Shown piece after piece: positions 1 through 10,250 of a stretch of DNA of 64,000 nucleotides (position 1 is the stretch's first letter; each line of letters opens with the position of its first letter). Source of the stretch: Omphalotus guepiniiformis (taxonomy: Eukaryota > Basidiomycota > Agaricomycetes > Agaricales > Omphalotaceae); the NCBI GenBank assembly GCA_028554645.1, contig JAQOOI010000074.1:310001-374000 (forward strand), in the 5' to 3' direction. Position numbers and translations under genes: made by a program. The notes under the pieces were generated by a model. The model saw nothing but the letters and a program-made list of their open reading frames with translations. It did not search any database and was not told where the DNA came from.

Positions 1-1326
1 AAGCTTCTACGATGACTGCAAGGTTGGTTCCATAGGTCAGATTCGAGCCGAACTACCAGCTGACACGGTGCTTACTGTCATCAGTAGTGGTGCCTGAACA
101 ACCAAAAACTCGATATGCAAATATTGATACAGAGTATGCAACACCACTAATATTGTATGGGTTTGACGGGTCCGCAGCGAGAATTCCCTAAAAACGTAGT
201 TCTTGTAAGGGTTGAAACAACAATCAACAAGATGAGAACTTACAGCAACATGCGTCCCATGTCCTACAATACATTTCGTGCTCGTAAGACTAACATCTTG
301 GTATGAAGTCAACGTAGGGAATGACATTACCATAACACTGATCTAGAGGATCTGGATCCGGGACGGGTGTATTGGTACCTGTGAAGTTGTCCCCGACAAA
401 ATCATACCCACCAGCTACTTTATACCCGGCCCCAAAGCCGCCTCCTAGTGCAGGATGTGTGTAATCGATACCAGTGTCGACCTAGTATTAGAATCGAACA
501 TTCAATGAGAATCACCGTACCAGTGTCGATTCTGCGGAACGATTCTTTAGCAAGAGCACATGGACAAGCAACAGGAATTTCGTACATTCCAACGCTCACC
601 CCAGCTCCAGTAATACCTTCGGCATGTAATCTGTCAACTCCCTGAAGGGTCTCAGTATTTTATCAGTCTTTAAGAAAATCGCATTCTAACTGTCATGCTA
701 TGAGCAGACTCCATGTCAGGCGGAAAAGAATTATTGGAGATAGCTAGCATCTGAACAGGTCTGATCGACAACGCATGGTTAGAATCAATCCTTCTCGGAG
801 TAAGAGCACAATATACTCTGGTCGTTTATACGTCTGTATGGGGCGTACCGCCTTGGTTCCCTCTGTCTGGAGAAGTGCCGCGACGTCCTATACACAGCTG
901 TTGAATAAGCATTCCGAAAGCAACTCGACTCATATAGCACCTGGGCATTCTGACATGAGAGGTCATTAGTGATGAAGTCTGCAAGAAGTTATCGCTGGCA
1001 TACATTCAATGTTAGAGCCGCCCCAACAAATAAACCCTCAGAGTTATATTCCTTATCCACCTGAAACCGAATGTCACGATTCCGGAGGGAAGAGTACAAG
1101 AGCTCATGAGGCTTCGAAGGCAGGAATGTTAGTCCTTATCAACCTCAAGAGTCCTGTGACTCACGGATCTTTTCAGTTGAATAGTAGATGCACTTTCCAT
1201 CTCAACGATAAATCTGTTCGGTGTTACAGCGGACACATCTGTAAATCCACCAGAAACGTAGATCGGGAGGGCTCCCAGAGCTATTCCATAACATGAAATG
1301 AGAATACGAGTGAGTGAGGGAAACAT
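1..1326 (-). CDS. Subtilisin-like serine protease (S8), copy 1, truncated by window edge
   Basis: Secreted S8 endopeptidase, 5' part only; the gene runs off the left edge before the catalytic Ser. The start at 1326 (MFPSLTRIL) opens a hydrophobic signal peptide, followed by a propeptide with NRFIVEME and, after an intron, [17 protein letters not shown]. Later exons give the Asp region near 460-530, the active-site His motif GHGTHVA near 255, and then [19 protein letters not shown] after a clean GTAAGT intron. It is clearly paralogous to the gene at 10.25-14.3 kb with matching exon order. Oddity: the Asp-motif DNA is present twice (see the 12-nt direct repeat), so the splice giving an in-frame protein there is uncertain. 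The visible exons otherwise read open. The family assignment is firm; whether the copy is functional is not. Confidence 0.75.
469..529 (-). repeat. 12-nt direct repeat duplicating the catalytic Asp codon motif
   Basis: TCGACACTGGTA (minus strand) occurs at 518-529 and again at 469-480. The upstream copy sits where the paralog has its 11-nt Asp microexon. The second lies directly after a TACTAG acceptor and would itself read VDTGID. Confidence 0.6.
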
Positions 1327-2582
1327 GACTCGGTTTAAGAGACAAGTGCAGGAAGACATCGAGCTGGCTTTATAGACGGGGTAATGGTGTGGAGTCAAGT
1401 AACGTCTTCGTCGACAAGACCACAAAGGCATGGATGCAATTTATCCGTACGAGATATGATGTCGCAGCGTGTCAAGTGAAAACCGCGATGCAGACTCGGG
1501 GTTGACCGTAGCGCAGCTGTGAGGCCCCGCAATGTTCATCTCCTGAAACTGGATATGTGTATCCATGGCACGGCGGCTTCATCGATTTGAGACCGTATTG
1601 TTTGATTTCAGATGTTATTTCTCTGACTTGAATGCATGGCCATGGGCGATTAAAAACAGGTGTAACTCCGAAGAAAATGCTTTCGAGTTTCGCCGACGCG
1701 TTCCATCGTGTAGTGTTCTATCTCCGTGGCAGCGATGCAAAGATAGAAAATGATACAATTTATAGCCTCTTGTCCTGCTAGAAATAGACGTTTAAGTCGC
1801 GTCATCGACAGCGAGCAGAGTAATAAACAACTCGCCCTTCGACAGTGAAGGCTTGAATTCGCTTGAAGCACATCCTGCTTGAACCATAATTCGGCATGTC
1901 CCGTTGGCGGAAAAATCGTCTTCTGGTCTTTGAATCCCATCTGTTTCCTTACAGACCAGCTCGATACATTGAAAGCTTGAAATATTCAGAATGCTCTCGT
2001 GTACGTGCAATAACAGGAATGGGTTCCAAAGTAAGAAGGCTCGAACCACTTGGGCAACTCCAAGATGATTACTAATACATCTTACATGGCCCACAGTGTC
2101 TGGCGAGGCTCAGCCTCTCTAGCGAGTCTCTAGAGGTCTCTAGCCTATGTTCAGTGGTGAGTGAGGGGGATTCCCTTTCACCTATTGAAGTCACTTCTGC
2201 CTCCCTTTGTGCCCTTTGCGGCCCGGTTCAGTTTCTTGCCAAGAAGAGGTTCACGATCAACAAGCACTTAGGCAAAGCACTGGGTTAGCCTCTCACGGAA
2301 TAGGCAAGAATGGTCGATCGTCGAGGTTCGGCATAATCAAAGTTATAGCTCTTCAACGTAAACGGACGGTGTAAACAATTTACAGCAAGACAGCAAAGTG
2401 AAAGCAAAGCAATACAATATTAGAACACCGATGTCTTTTACTACAGTAAGATCCAGAAATTAAATCGTCTTGCCGCACTCCGAGTCGGCGCGCTACTCCC
2501 TTGGTCAAATTCAAGCATGATTTGTTTCGATTGGGGCATACATCGTCTCCTCCGTCGCTCTATCGGTAGTGTAACAACAAAG
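1327..2582. other. Intergenic, no supported gene
   Basis: This is the upstream region of subtilisin copy 1 and the 3' flank of the FunK1 gene. Short open frames on both strands (for example minus 1792-2094) show no recognisable domain or splice-linked partner. Apart from the TATA-like site I see nothing defined. Confidence 0.5.
1368..1374 (-). promoter_or_regulatory. Putative TATA box (TATAAAG) of subtilisin copy 1
   Basis: TATAAAG on the minus strand lies about 42-48 nt before the ATG at 1326. The complete paralog has TATATAAAG at a similar distance from its ATG, which supports a functional element. The relic copy near 9.6 kb lacks a good match. Confidence 0.5.
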
Positions 2583-5017
2583 CTACGTTTGTGATTGCAG
2601 TCGCGAGGAAGACGAGCGCCCTGAACGAGGTCGTTTCTGACTATCATTATGTGGTTCCGCAACGCCATCTAGACACATTCATCAGGATGAATGAATTCAG
2701 AAAGATTTTGAGAAAGACTGACCTGGTGCCTCTTTGCGCTTCAACATATCACTGCTGTACCTGCTCGAACTGAGATGATCGATAGAATGTACCGGCCTAC
2801 TGTTGTCGTTTTTGACTATCGGACGAAGGCGTGATGTGTCAAACTCGACATCTTGCACATACCCCTTCCGTAGTTTGTAATAGAGCGTGAAGAGTTGCCG
2901 TTGGAAGATCTCATGCAACACAAGTTCCTGATTCACGCCCTTAGCAGGAACTAGAAATTCGTAATCGACTTCCAGAGCTTCGCACATTGGAACAAGGAAA
3001 GGTGCCACATGCTGTAATCCAGTGTGTAGAAAAGATCTCCAGATTCTCTCGTCACGACGCAGTAGAGAACGCCTGTTATCAAGTGAGCTGCCGATTGCGG
3101 AACGTCTAAGACCTAGATATATGTCCTGCATAGTGTTAAGTTCTTTCTCGCTTTCTGGAGCCGAACCCTTAGGCCTGCAGCGTAAAAGAAAGATCAAGAA
3201 TACGAGCATCGCACTTTCTGCGTCGTGCCAGGGCCTTTGAATTAAAAATGACGTGTGGGACAGTCCCTGCTGGCATTCCGCATGAAGAGTTTCGTCATAC
3301 GATCCAATTGCCCCTTTCAGCTCGCGGAAAGTATCATCAGGGTACGCTTTCAAGTAAAGCTCTAGAGCTTCGCGAGGTTCGATCTTAGGCATATCGCCGA
3401 AGATGCGGGACATATCTAGTTGATATTGGCCAAAGGAAGGTCCGCGAGCGATGTACATCGGTGTTCCCTAAAAATAATGAGATAAAGAAATTGATAATGT
3501 CGAAAGTTTTACCGTAAGGGCTTTCAGTTCACGGCTATCGCTACTGTTCAAGTTGTGGAATTCCTTGAGCGACAGATGGGTATCTGGAAGCTTGACACCG
3601 TTATCTATATCGAGAAGTATAGAAAGCGACGGAGAGCTTGTGACACTGTCAAGCTGCATCAATGAACAGTGAAATAAGCCTAACGTCTATAACCTACCCC
3701 TCGTAGACGCCCTTTATGAAGCAAGCATCATCCTTTGACAGAGAAGGAGGTTGAGGGTGTATAAGAATGTTGCGTGGACTGATGTCGCGATGAAGGATTC
3801 GCTTCCTGGTAATTGCCCAGCGGTTCGCTGCATACTTATATATGAGACTGTTGAATGTGATGTTAGGAGAAATTTCACTAACCTTCTAATACATCGTATA
3901 TCACTCCGACTGCCTCTGACAAACACTCGCATCTTTCAAGGGTATCTCCAGTTGAATTAAGGACAAGCCAGTCCCTCCCGCGCTGAGTGAAAAAGGAGCT
4001 GTCGAAGTCCAGTGAAGGCGATGACTGGAGTTCGAATTTGTCATCCTCTGGTTTAACCCGTAGAGGCCATCCAGGCGCGTCCTCGCCCAGCAGGTCGTAA
4101 AGGCTGACTTCACGTTGATCATTGACGTTTGGAAACATGATCTTCACCACCCTAAGTGGCCCGTTGTCCGCGTTGATAAAAACCGTCGTCATGCGAGTGA
4201 AAGGCGAACCAATGAATATCATGGAGAATGACAGGTTGTCGATCTCATGCGCACGATCCGTGATGAACCAGCGAGGTTCACCATTCGGACCATTCGTGGC
4301 GTCTAGAGTGATGGACCTCACCCGGTCCGCAAAGCTGATAGCTGGTAGTGGCGCGTGTAACGAGTGAACATACCGTATGAGGAGGTCAATATCCGTGAGC
4401 GCAAGTTGCTCGGTGACCACGTAGCCACAAGGACTCCCCCAACTCAGGGTGTAACCTCCGGGGCACATGATAATCCCCAGAATGCTCGGGTTATCAGGTC
4501 TAGCCTGTGTGGCGCATCCCACATATTCTCGTTCCTGCCCGCTTTCAGCGCCCGATATCGTTGAGCCAGGTTTCCATTCGCCAACGGAGAGTAGGTGGTG
4601 CCAAGACGGCGTCTGAGATGTGGCTTCCAGTTGCTTATGGATACGCTCTTGAAGTGCAAGTATGTCGGGGCAGACGGAATAACCACGAGGATGATGACGG
4701 GGCGGTTGGTCAGATTTTGCTATAAAGGTGATCGGTTCCACGTCTTGGTACGCCTTGGGGTAGTGTTTCTCTATTCAAGCATTAATGGAAATGGTAAAGG
4801 TGAGATTTTTGAATGACGCACTCAGTGAATCCACAATTTCGTTTAGCAGTTGCAAGGAGCATTCATAGCCATCCCTCTCGGACTTTACGCCCTGCACCTT
4901 ACCAACTTGCTCTTGAACGTCTCCGTAAATGTTGTGGAGAACGTCGTCAGGGACCGCCGTCAAACATTGTTTCTGGAATTGATCAGTCTTGGGAAGTTTG
5001 ACGGTCAAGAGTTGCAT
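2583..5017 (-). CDS. FunK1-type protein kinase
   Basis: Fungus-specific protein kinase family expanded in mushrooms; substrates unknown. The model starts at 5017 (MQLLTVKLP). A GTGCGT...AATAG intron near 4775-4825 joins EIVDSL to KKHYPKAYQD, and the long central exon ends near 3890. A GTGAAA...CAACAG intron then joins DVLEG to YLIYKYAANRW. The catalytic loop ILHRDISPRNILIH is near 3780. After an intron ending TTGACAG comes LLDIDNGVKL, the position of the DFG motif, then ALTGTPMYIARGP, the activation segment. The last intron joins KRKEAP to a basic Ser/Arg-rich tail ending SRLQSQT with stop at 2583. D-I-D instead of the usual DFG/DFD is notable. An additional 5' exon cannot be excluded. Confidence 0.85.
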
Positions 5018-5789
5018 CGCTACGTTCCATCCACGCGTGTGTCTTGCTTTACAAACCTTTGCGGCTTAACAGGACTGTCACCCATACAAGTGGTCGGAAA
5101 GAGAGAAGACGAAACTTCAAATGAGAACAGATCAAAACGCGATCGTTCGTGACCTGACCAGTGACAGTGAGAATTGAAGCGGCGCTTATGCCTCTCACCA
5201 AGCATCATGCAGGCTCGGTGTCTTCGTCGAACTTGGTGTTGGATATTCTGGAATCCGCGAGGACTCGGTGTCTTCCGATTCAGTTGCCGATGTCCGCTAG
5301 CTATCTCTCTCTCGCAGATCATCTTCGTCTTTTCTGCCATCCAGGGATTTCGATTCAGCCTCAGGCTGGCATTTGTCAAATTAAAAACACCGCGTTTTCT
5401 CACACCTTCCGATATACATACTGGCGTTGTTAATCCGTCATTAGCCTGGTGATCAAGCCGTCTATGAGTACGTCCATAGAGGGGCGTGCTTAGCTTCAGG
5501 TCTAATACATTCATCATCTTCCTGAATTGTAACAATCATTCCGCGAATAACTGTTTAGACTCTCTTGTATGTACTCATGACGATTAATTTTGTGCACCAA
5601 CTATCCCTTCCCCTTCATCCAAAGGGTTCCACTTATTGCCAATTTTGCCGCTTTTCATGCGACACCTTCGATACCTATACATATAGAGCTGCCTGTTCAA
5701 TGAACGAACTATTCATCTCACTTGCTTTCCATTGGCATGGGTCACGTAAATTGAAGCACTAGGCGATATACATCAAGGGGCGGCAGATA
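5018..5789. other. Upstream region of FunK1 gene and 3' flank of transporter
   Basis: Open frames here (minus 5020-5535) are rich in rare residues and do not splice convincingly into the kinase. The stretch could hide a short 5' exon of the kinase. Otherwise I see no gene. Confidence 0.4.
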
Positions 5790-8437
5790 CTAATGCGCAA
5801 ATCTGAAGTCTAGCCGTCTGTTCCCTACATCAGTCGTAGTGCTCAGGTAGTGTATACGTTCCTGCCAAATCCTTAAGTATATACGTTCACAGAACTAGGG
5901 GAACACACATACCTCTGCAGTCATAGCATTCCATATCTTGTCACGCTGACGGTTTCGCCATACGTAGTATGCTTTCACACCAGGGTACAAAAAGATGATA
6001 TTGAAGCAACAAATGATAATGAGGATGAGGTTCCCTCGACGGTCTAGAGCTATGCATTAGCATGTCATCAAATAGGATGTCAACCAAGGGAACAGACATC
6101 GAGGAGCATCATCAGTGCGGTATATTTGCGCGGATATTATCGACGAGGCTTGAACAAACATATTGTAGAGCGAGGCGTTGACTGTTCTACTAGCGACGGC
6201 CCCAGAGTTTCGTGAGCACCATCCAACCTGTACATATGATGAGTCTCATGAAAAACTGAGCGGGAAGTGACCCACCTGAATTGGATGTGTATATCTGATT
6301 TGTCATAGCAGCATGAGTCGTATTAACATTAATATTGCAAGGTGGAAGGTACTGACGGATATGACAAAAGCCCTGAGGCCAGACCCTAAAGAGAGATAAG
6401 TACATAAGTACTCAACCGTTCGAAAAGCAGAGCATGGGCGCTGAGTGACTGACGAAATAAATCCATTGATTCGGGTTCGCTGGAAGAGAGTATATCGCAA
6501 CAAGGAATGGAAGAGTCCATAGGTCTTCAGCCATGGATACAAACGATCGATCATTCACAACCTCTGAGAGTAATGTGATCCCAAACATCGTTATCATGCC
6601 AGCAACAGTGGAGGGAATCGTGAGCAAATTGGTTTGAAAGGTGTGGAATCTATTGAAAAAGGACGAAGCATCAGAGAATGGCGGCAACAAAATGCACTCT
6701 TGATTATTGAAACTCACCCAAGCTTGCGAAGAGATAGTGTGAGATAAGTAGAAGGTGGCGAGTTGGGTATGCCGAACATCAGCCCGAGAATATCATCAAT
6801 GTGTGGAAGAGTTAGAGATTGATCATTTACGCACAGAATATACATAGGCCAGAGATCGTAGTCGTTCATAGCGGTCCACAACCTCTTCAAACTCAGCCCT
6901 TCCCGATTGTGCATATCACCCTGGCAGTGAATATCAGCCAACAGAAACAAGTTACAAAGCTTTGAGAAGCGCACCTTACTGGGATCATCCCTTAGCACAC
7001 GACTGACTACTATTGTTTCCTCCCTCTCTGTAAACCAGCCTTTAGGGCGGAACCATGTTTTCGTTTGAGTCGGTGACGGAGGCATTCGGAAAAATGTCGC
7101 TATCCCTATTACTAGAGTGATCAGGCCTCTATATTTCAAAGATTAACACTAGGTTTGCAGTCCTCATAAGGGTCTAAAGGCTTACTCGACGAGGAAAAGC
7201 CACCTATCATAATCAGGGTATCATCAGTCTCTTGAACATAGTTTCAACAGATCAAAGGTAGAAAGTCTACCTCCAGCCGGCACGTCCTAGTACTCCTCGC
7301 ATGTGTAAAACCCCGAACGCGATGAAGCTGGCGACTATGGAACACAAATTTGATGACATCCAGAACAAGGACAGGCGCATCGGAAGCTCGCTCTTTGTGT
7401 AAAAGTCTTGAGTGGCTCTGAGTGACAAATTCACCACAGCACGAGGATATGAATAACTCACAGGAGAGGTAGAGGATGAGATCAGGAATGAAACTATCAC
7501 AAAGGTGAACAATGAGGTTCTGGCTTTACGTTCGCAACACCCACCCTCCCTGAATAAACCTAGGTGTGAAATTAGCAATGAAATGACAATCAAAACCTCT
7601 TTACTTACCCAAGAAGCGCCCTTGTTGCCAAGAAAGATGACCTTCCGGAGAGCCAAAACTGTGATAATGTCACAATGGACCATAAGCACATTTGAGTTGG
7701 AATCCAACGATCGGGACCGAGCTGTTTACAATTGAGCCCAAGGAAAAGCTGAAAACGTTTAAATAGAAGACAAACCTTCTTCGAAACCAACTGAGAAGGT
7801 AACTCCGCAGAAAGAAACGCTAGCCGGAAAATTGTATTACCCAAGTTGAAATCTGAAAAGCGTAAACATGAGACGGAGGCCAGGATCCGCAGATACATTC
7901 TCTCTTACCGTCGGTAGTCATACCCAGATCAGGCAGGAAATTATCGGTGTTGGCTTGGCTCAGATTCCCTCGGTCCAAGTTCAGTGCAGAAAAGCTCAAT
8001 GCTGCCCATGCCATAACTTTCCAGTCTATCTTCCTCACGAGATCCTGGACACGCCCAGCTTCACTATGAGCGAGCACTTAAGCACAAGTAGTGGATGGTG
8101 AACTTACCTGCTCTTCTTTGTGTGTCCAACGCGCTTCTGGATCAAACCGGTGCAGATTCTCGTATTCTTTCTTGGGCCAGTAGAACTGTGCTAGATCGGG
8201 ATCATCATAGACCGAGCGACGGGTAGCGATAGCGTTCTCGTCGTAGGGTTTTAGAGATTTGCGATTGAAAAGCCAGGTAGAGAGTCTGAATGGAGGCGTG
8301 TCTTGATCCAGCAGCTGGTCTTTGACATTGTTGGAGTCTCCTTGGCTGTCGGTCACAGGAAGCGTCAGCTCATCACCGCTGTACTTCCTAGTGGAGTCGT
8401 GATCTGATGAAGACGTAGCATCCGCCTCGAACGCCAT
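5790..8437 (-). CDS. MFS transporter, allantoate/pantothenate permease (Dal5-like) family
   Basis: Plasma-membrane proton-coupled importer of the anion:cation symporter family; the substrate (allantoate, ureidosuccinate, vitamin or peptide) cannot be told from sequence. The start at 8437 gives a long hydrophilic N-tail. The first membrane exon has [17 protein letters not shown] and [15 protein letters not shown], then [84 protein letters not shown] and the C-tail [20 protein letters not shown] with stop at 5790. It has many introns, including an 18-nt exon at 7186-7203 (WLFLVE) that restores the helix between AGWR and GLITLV. All expected family blocks are present, so it looks intact. Confidence 0.88.
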
Positions 8438-8849
8438 GGCTAGAAAAGTTCAGACCGGGCCAAAGACTATGAAGAAGCTGCATACCAAGCATTTAAGTGG
8501 TGACCTCGTCAGGTACGAGCACACCATTTCGTAGGATAAGTGTAAATCCTGAACGAGATAAGCATATACATAATTACTAGTAATGTATCATGAGGAACAA
8601 GTGTCAACTCGGACAGTACAAATGAGGTGTTTGGCGTAAGGTATGAGCAATATTGCGCACCACGGTTACTTATAGCTTATGACATTTCCATAACCGGTTG
8701 GTACATAGGAAAATAGACTGCTGAGTCGATAAAATACTCCCTTGCTGTAATAATTGCAGGTCTAAGTACCTTCGAGTCGGTTTGCGCTTCGACCTTTCCT
8801 GTCAGCTTCATGGCTTCATGAGCCAGCTACAGCTACGATCACAAACTCA
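8438..8849. other. Promoter region of the MFS gene
   Basis: AT-rich non-coding stretch upstream of the transporter ATG; no defined element recognised. Confidence 0.4.
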
Positions 8850-9700
8850 CCTTCCTCCTTGCGTTGGTTATGTAAGCGAAGACTGTGCCAACTTGAGCGG
8901 ATTGGCTGCTTGTTGCCATTGGCCGGTGAGCAGACTCCGTGTCACGCAATCGTTGGAGATATGTTGCACTACATAGTGCTGTACTGTGAAACTTTCTTTG
9001 GTGTAGCTAGGTTAGGCTTTCGGACCGACGCGACACAGTCGTCTCCCTCTACCGGGCTGTGAAACTTTCTGTTGTACAGATAGATCGCGTTTGAACGGGT
9101 CTGATAAGCAACGTGTGGTTAGAATTGTTACTTTCGGAGTTTCTCGTTTGTATGTCTGGGGCTTACTAGTACTGCTTCCACGACTGTCTGTTGGTTCCGC
9201 GACTGTCCACAGCTGTCCACATACAATACGCCGCTAATCTACACAACGTGTTCCGTTGGTCACCCGGGCATTCTGACATGAGAACCTAACATACTGATCA
9301 AGTCTGCAAAAACTGTTCGCCGGCCTACCTTAGATGTTATGGCTGCCCAAATGATCATTAATAAGCCTTCGGTATAATCTCCGAAGGAAGAGTAATATGA
9401 GGCTACGAAGGCAGGAGAGTTAGTCCTTATCAAGCTAAGAATTCTATCGCTCACAGATCTCTTCATTTGCACGTCAGATGTACTGTCCATCTCAATAATG
9501 AGAATATTCGGTATCACGTATATCCACCTGTAACGTAGACTGAAAGGGCAACATGAGTCAGAGAAACAAGTCTCGTTCCAAGCTGAGGCAAGAGCAAAGA
9601 GACTCCAAAAATATGGGCATGAATGCAATTGATCTGTAAGAAGGGAAGTCGCAGAACGTCCAGTAGGAATGGTTGCACATCGACCGTTCTTCTGACGCTG
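8850..9700 (-). pseudogene. Relic of a subtilisin-like protease N-terminal region
   Basis: DNA-level similarity to copy 1 (about 720-1500) is visible by eye. Shared segments include the one around gagcagactcc, the gtctgat..caacg..tggttagaat segment and the propeptide segment with IPNILIIEMDSTSDVQMKRS (compare [18 protein letters not shown] in copy 1). It also shares the 5' flank with catgaatgcaatt. The signal peptide no longer reads from the ATG-equivalent at 9554 and no His or Ser catalytic exon follows. It is a decayed, truncated paralog. Confidence 0.7.
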
Positions 9701-9719
9701 GAAGTTAGAGGTCCGCATT

Positions 9720-10250
9720 CATATCGTCAATTTTCACTGTCTCTGTGCTCCTCGTGCAACTGCGAAGCAAATGTTTTTGTATTTCACCGACGCGTCTGAG
9801 TTACATTCTAGGGCAGTAATGTATCCTGTAAAAAAGCCAAGTATACTTAGTTACCATCCGCATCCACAGAGAGTGACAGTCACCGAGTACCTCGACCTCG
9901 CCTGATGACAAAATCGCGTGATGGCGAGATTTTACAGTCTAATTCTTCAGTCTGTCCATTTCCTCAAAGGCCTGGCACGATAGAACATGAAAGAAATTAG
10001 AGTTCAATGTTCAGAGTTGGAAGGCTCTACCAGTCGATGTGACTCGAGCATACAATCGCTCGAATCACGTGGCACACCATTCGGACTGAGACTCCGACTC
10101 GCGGTCAGTCTACTTCAGAGGCTTCCTGCTCGAGTATTCCTGAAATTCCAACTTCTAGTCTGACCATTCTCAAAAGGTTCTGAGGCAGCTTGGGCTCATA
10201 AGCTAAAGAGCTTTCAAAGAGCTCTCAAGCCACATTTGAATACGTTACAT
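9720..10250. other. Intergenic, 3' flank of subtilisin copy 2
   Basis: No coding pattern recognised on either strand. Short gctcgaa/actcgag palindromic runs near 10.04-10.14 kb are not strong enough to call. Confidence 0.4.

Noticed and set aside
1792..2094. 100-codon minus-strand frame near the left edge
   Set aside because: No recognised family and no linked exons; could be a relic but cannot be supported.
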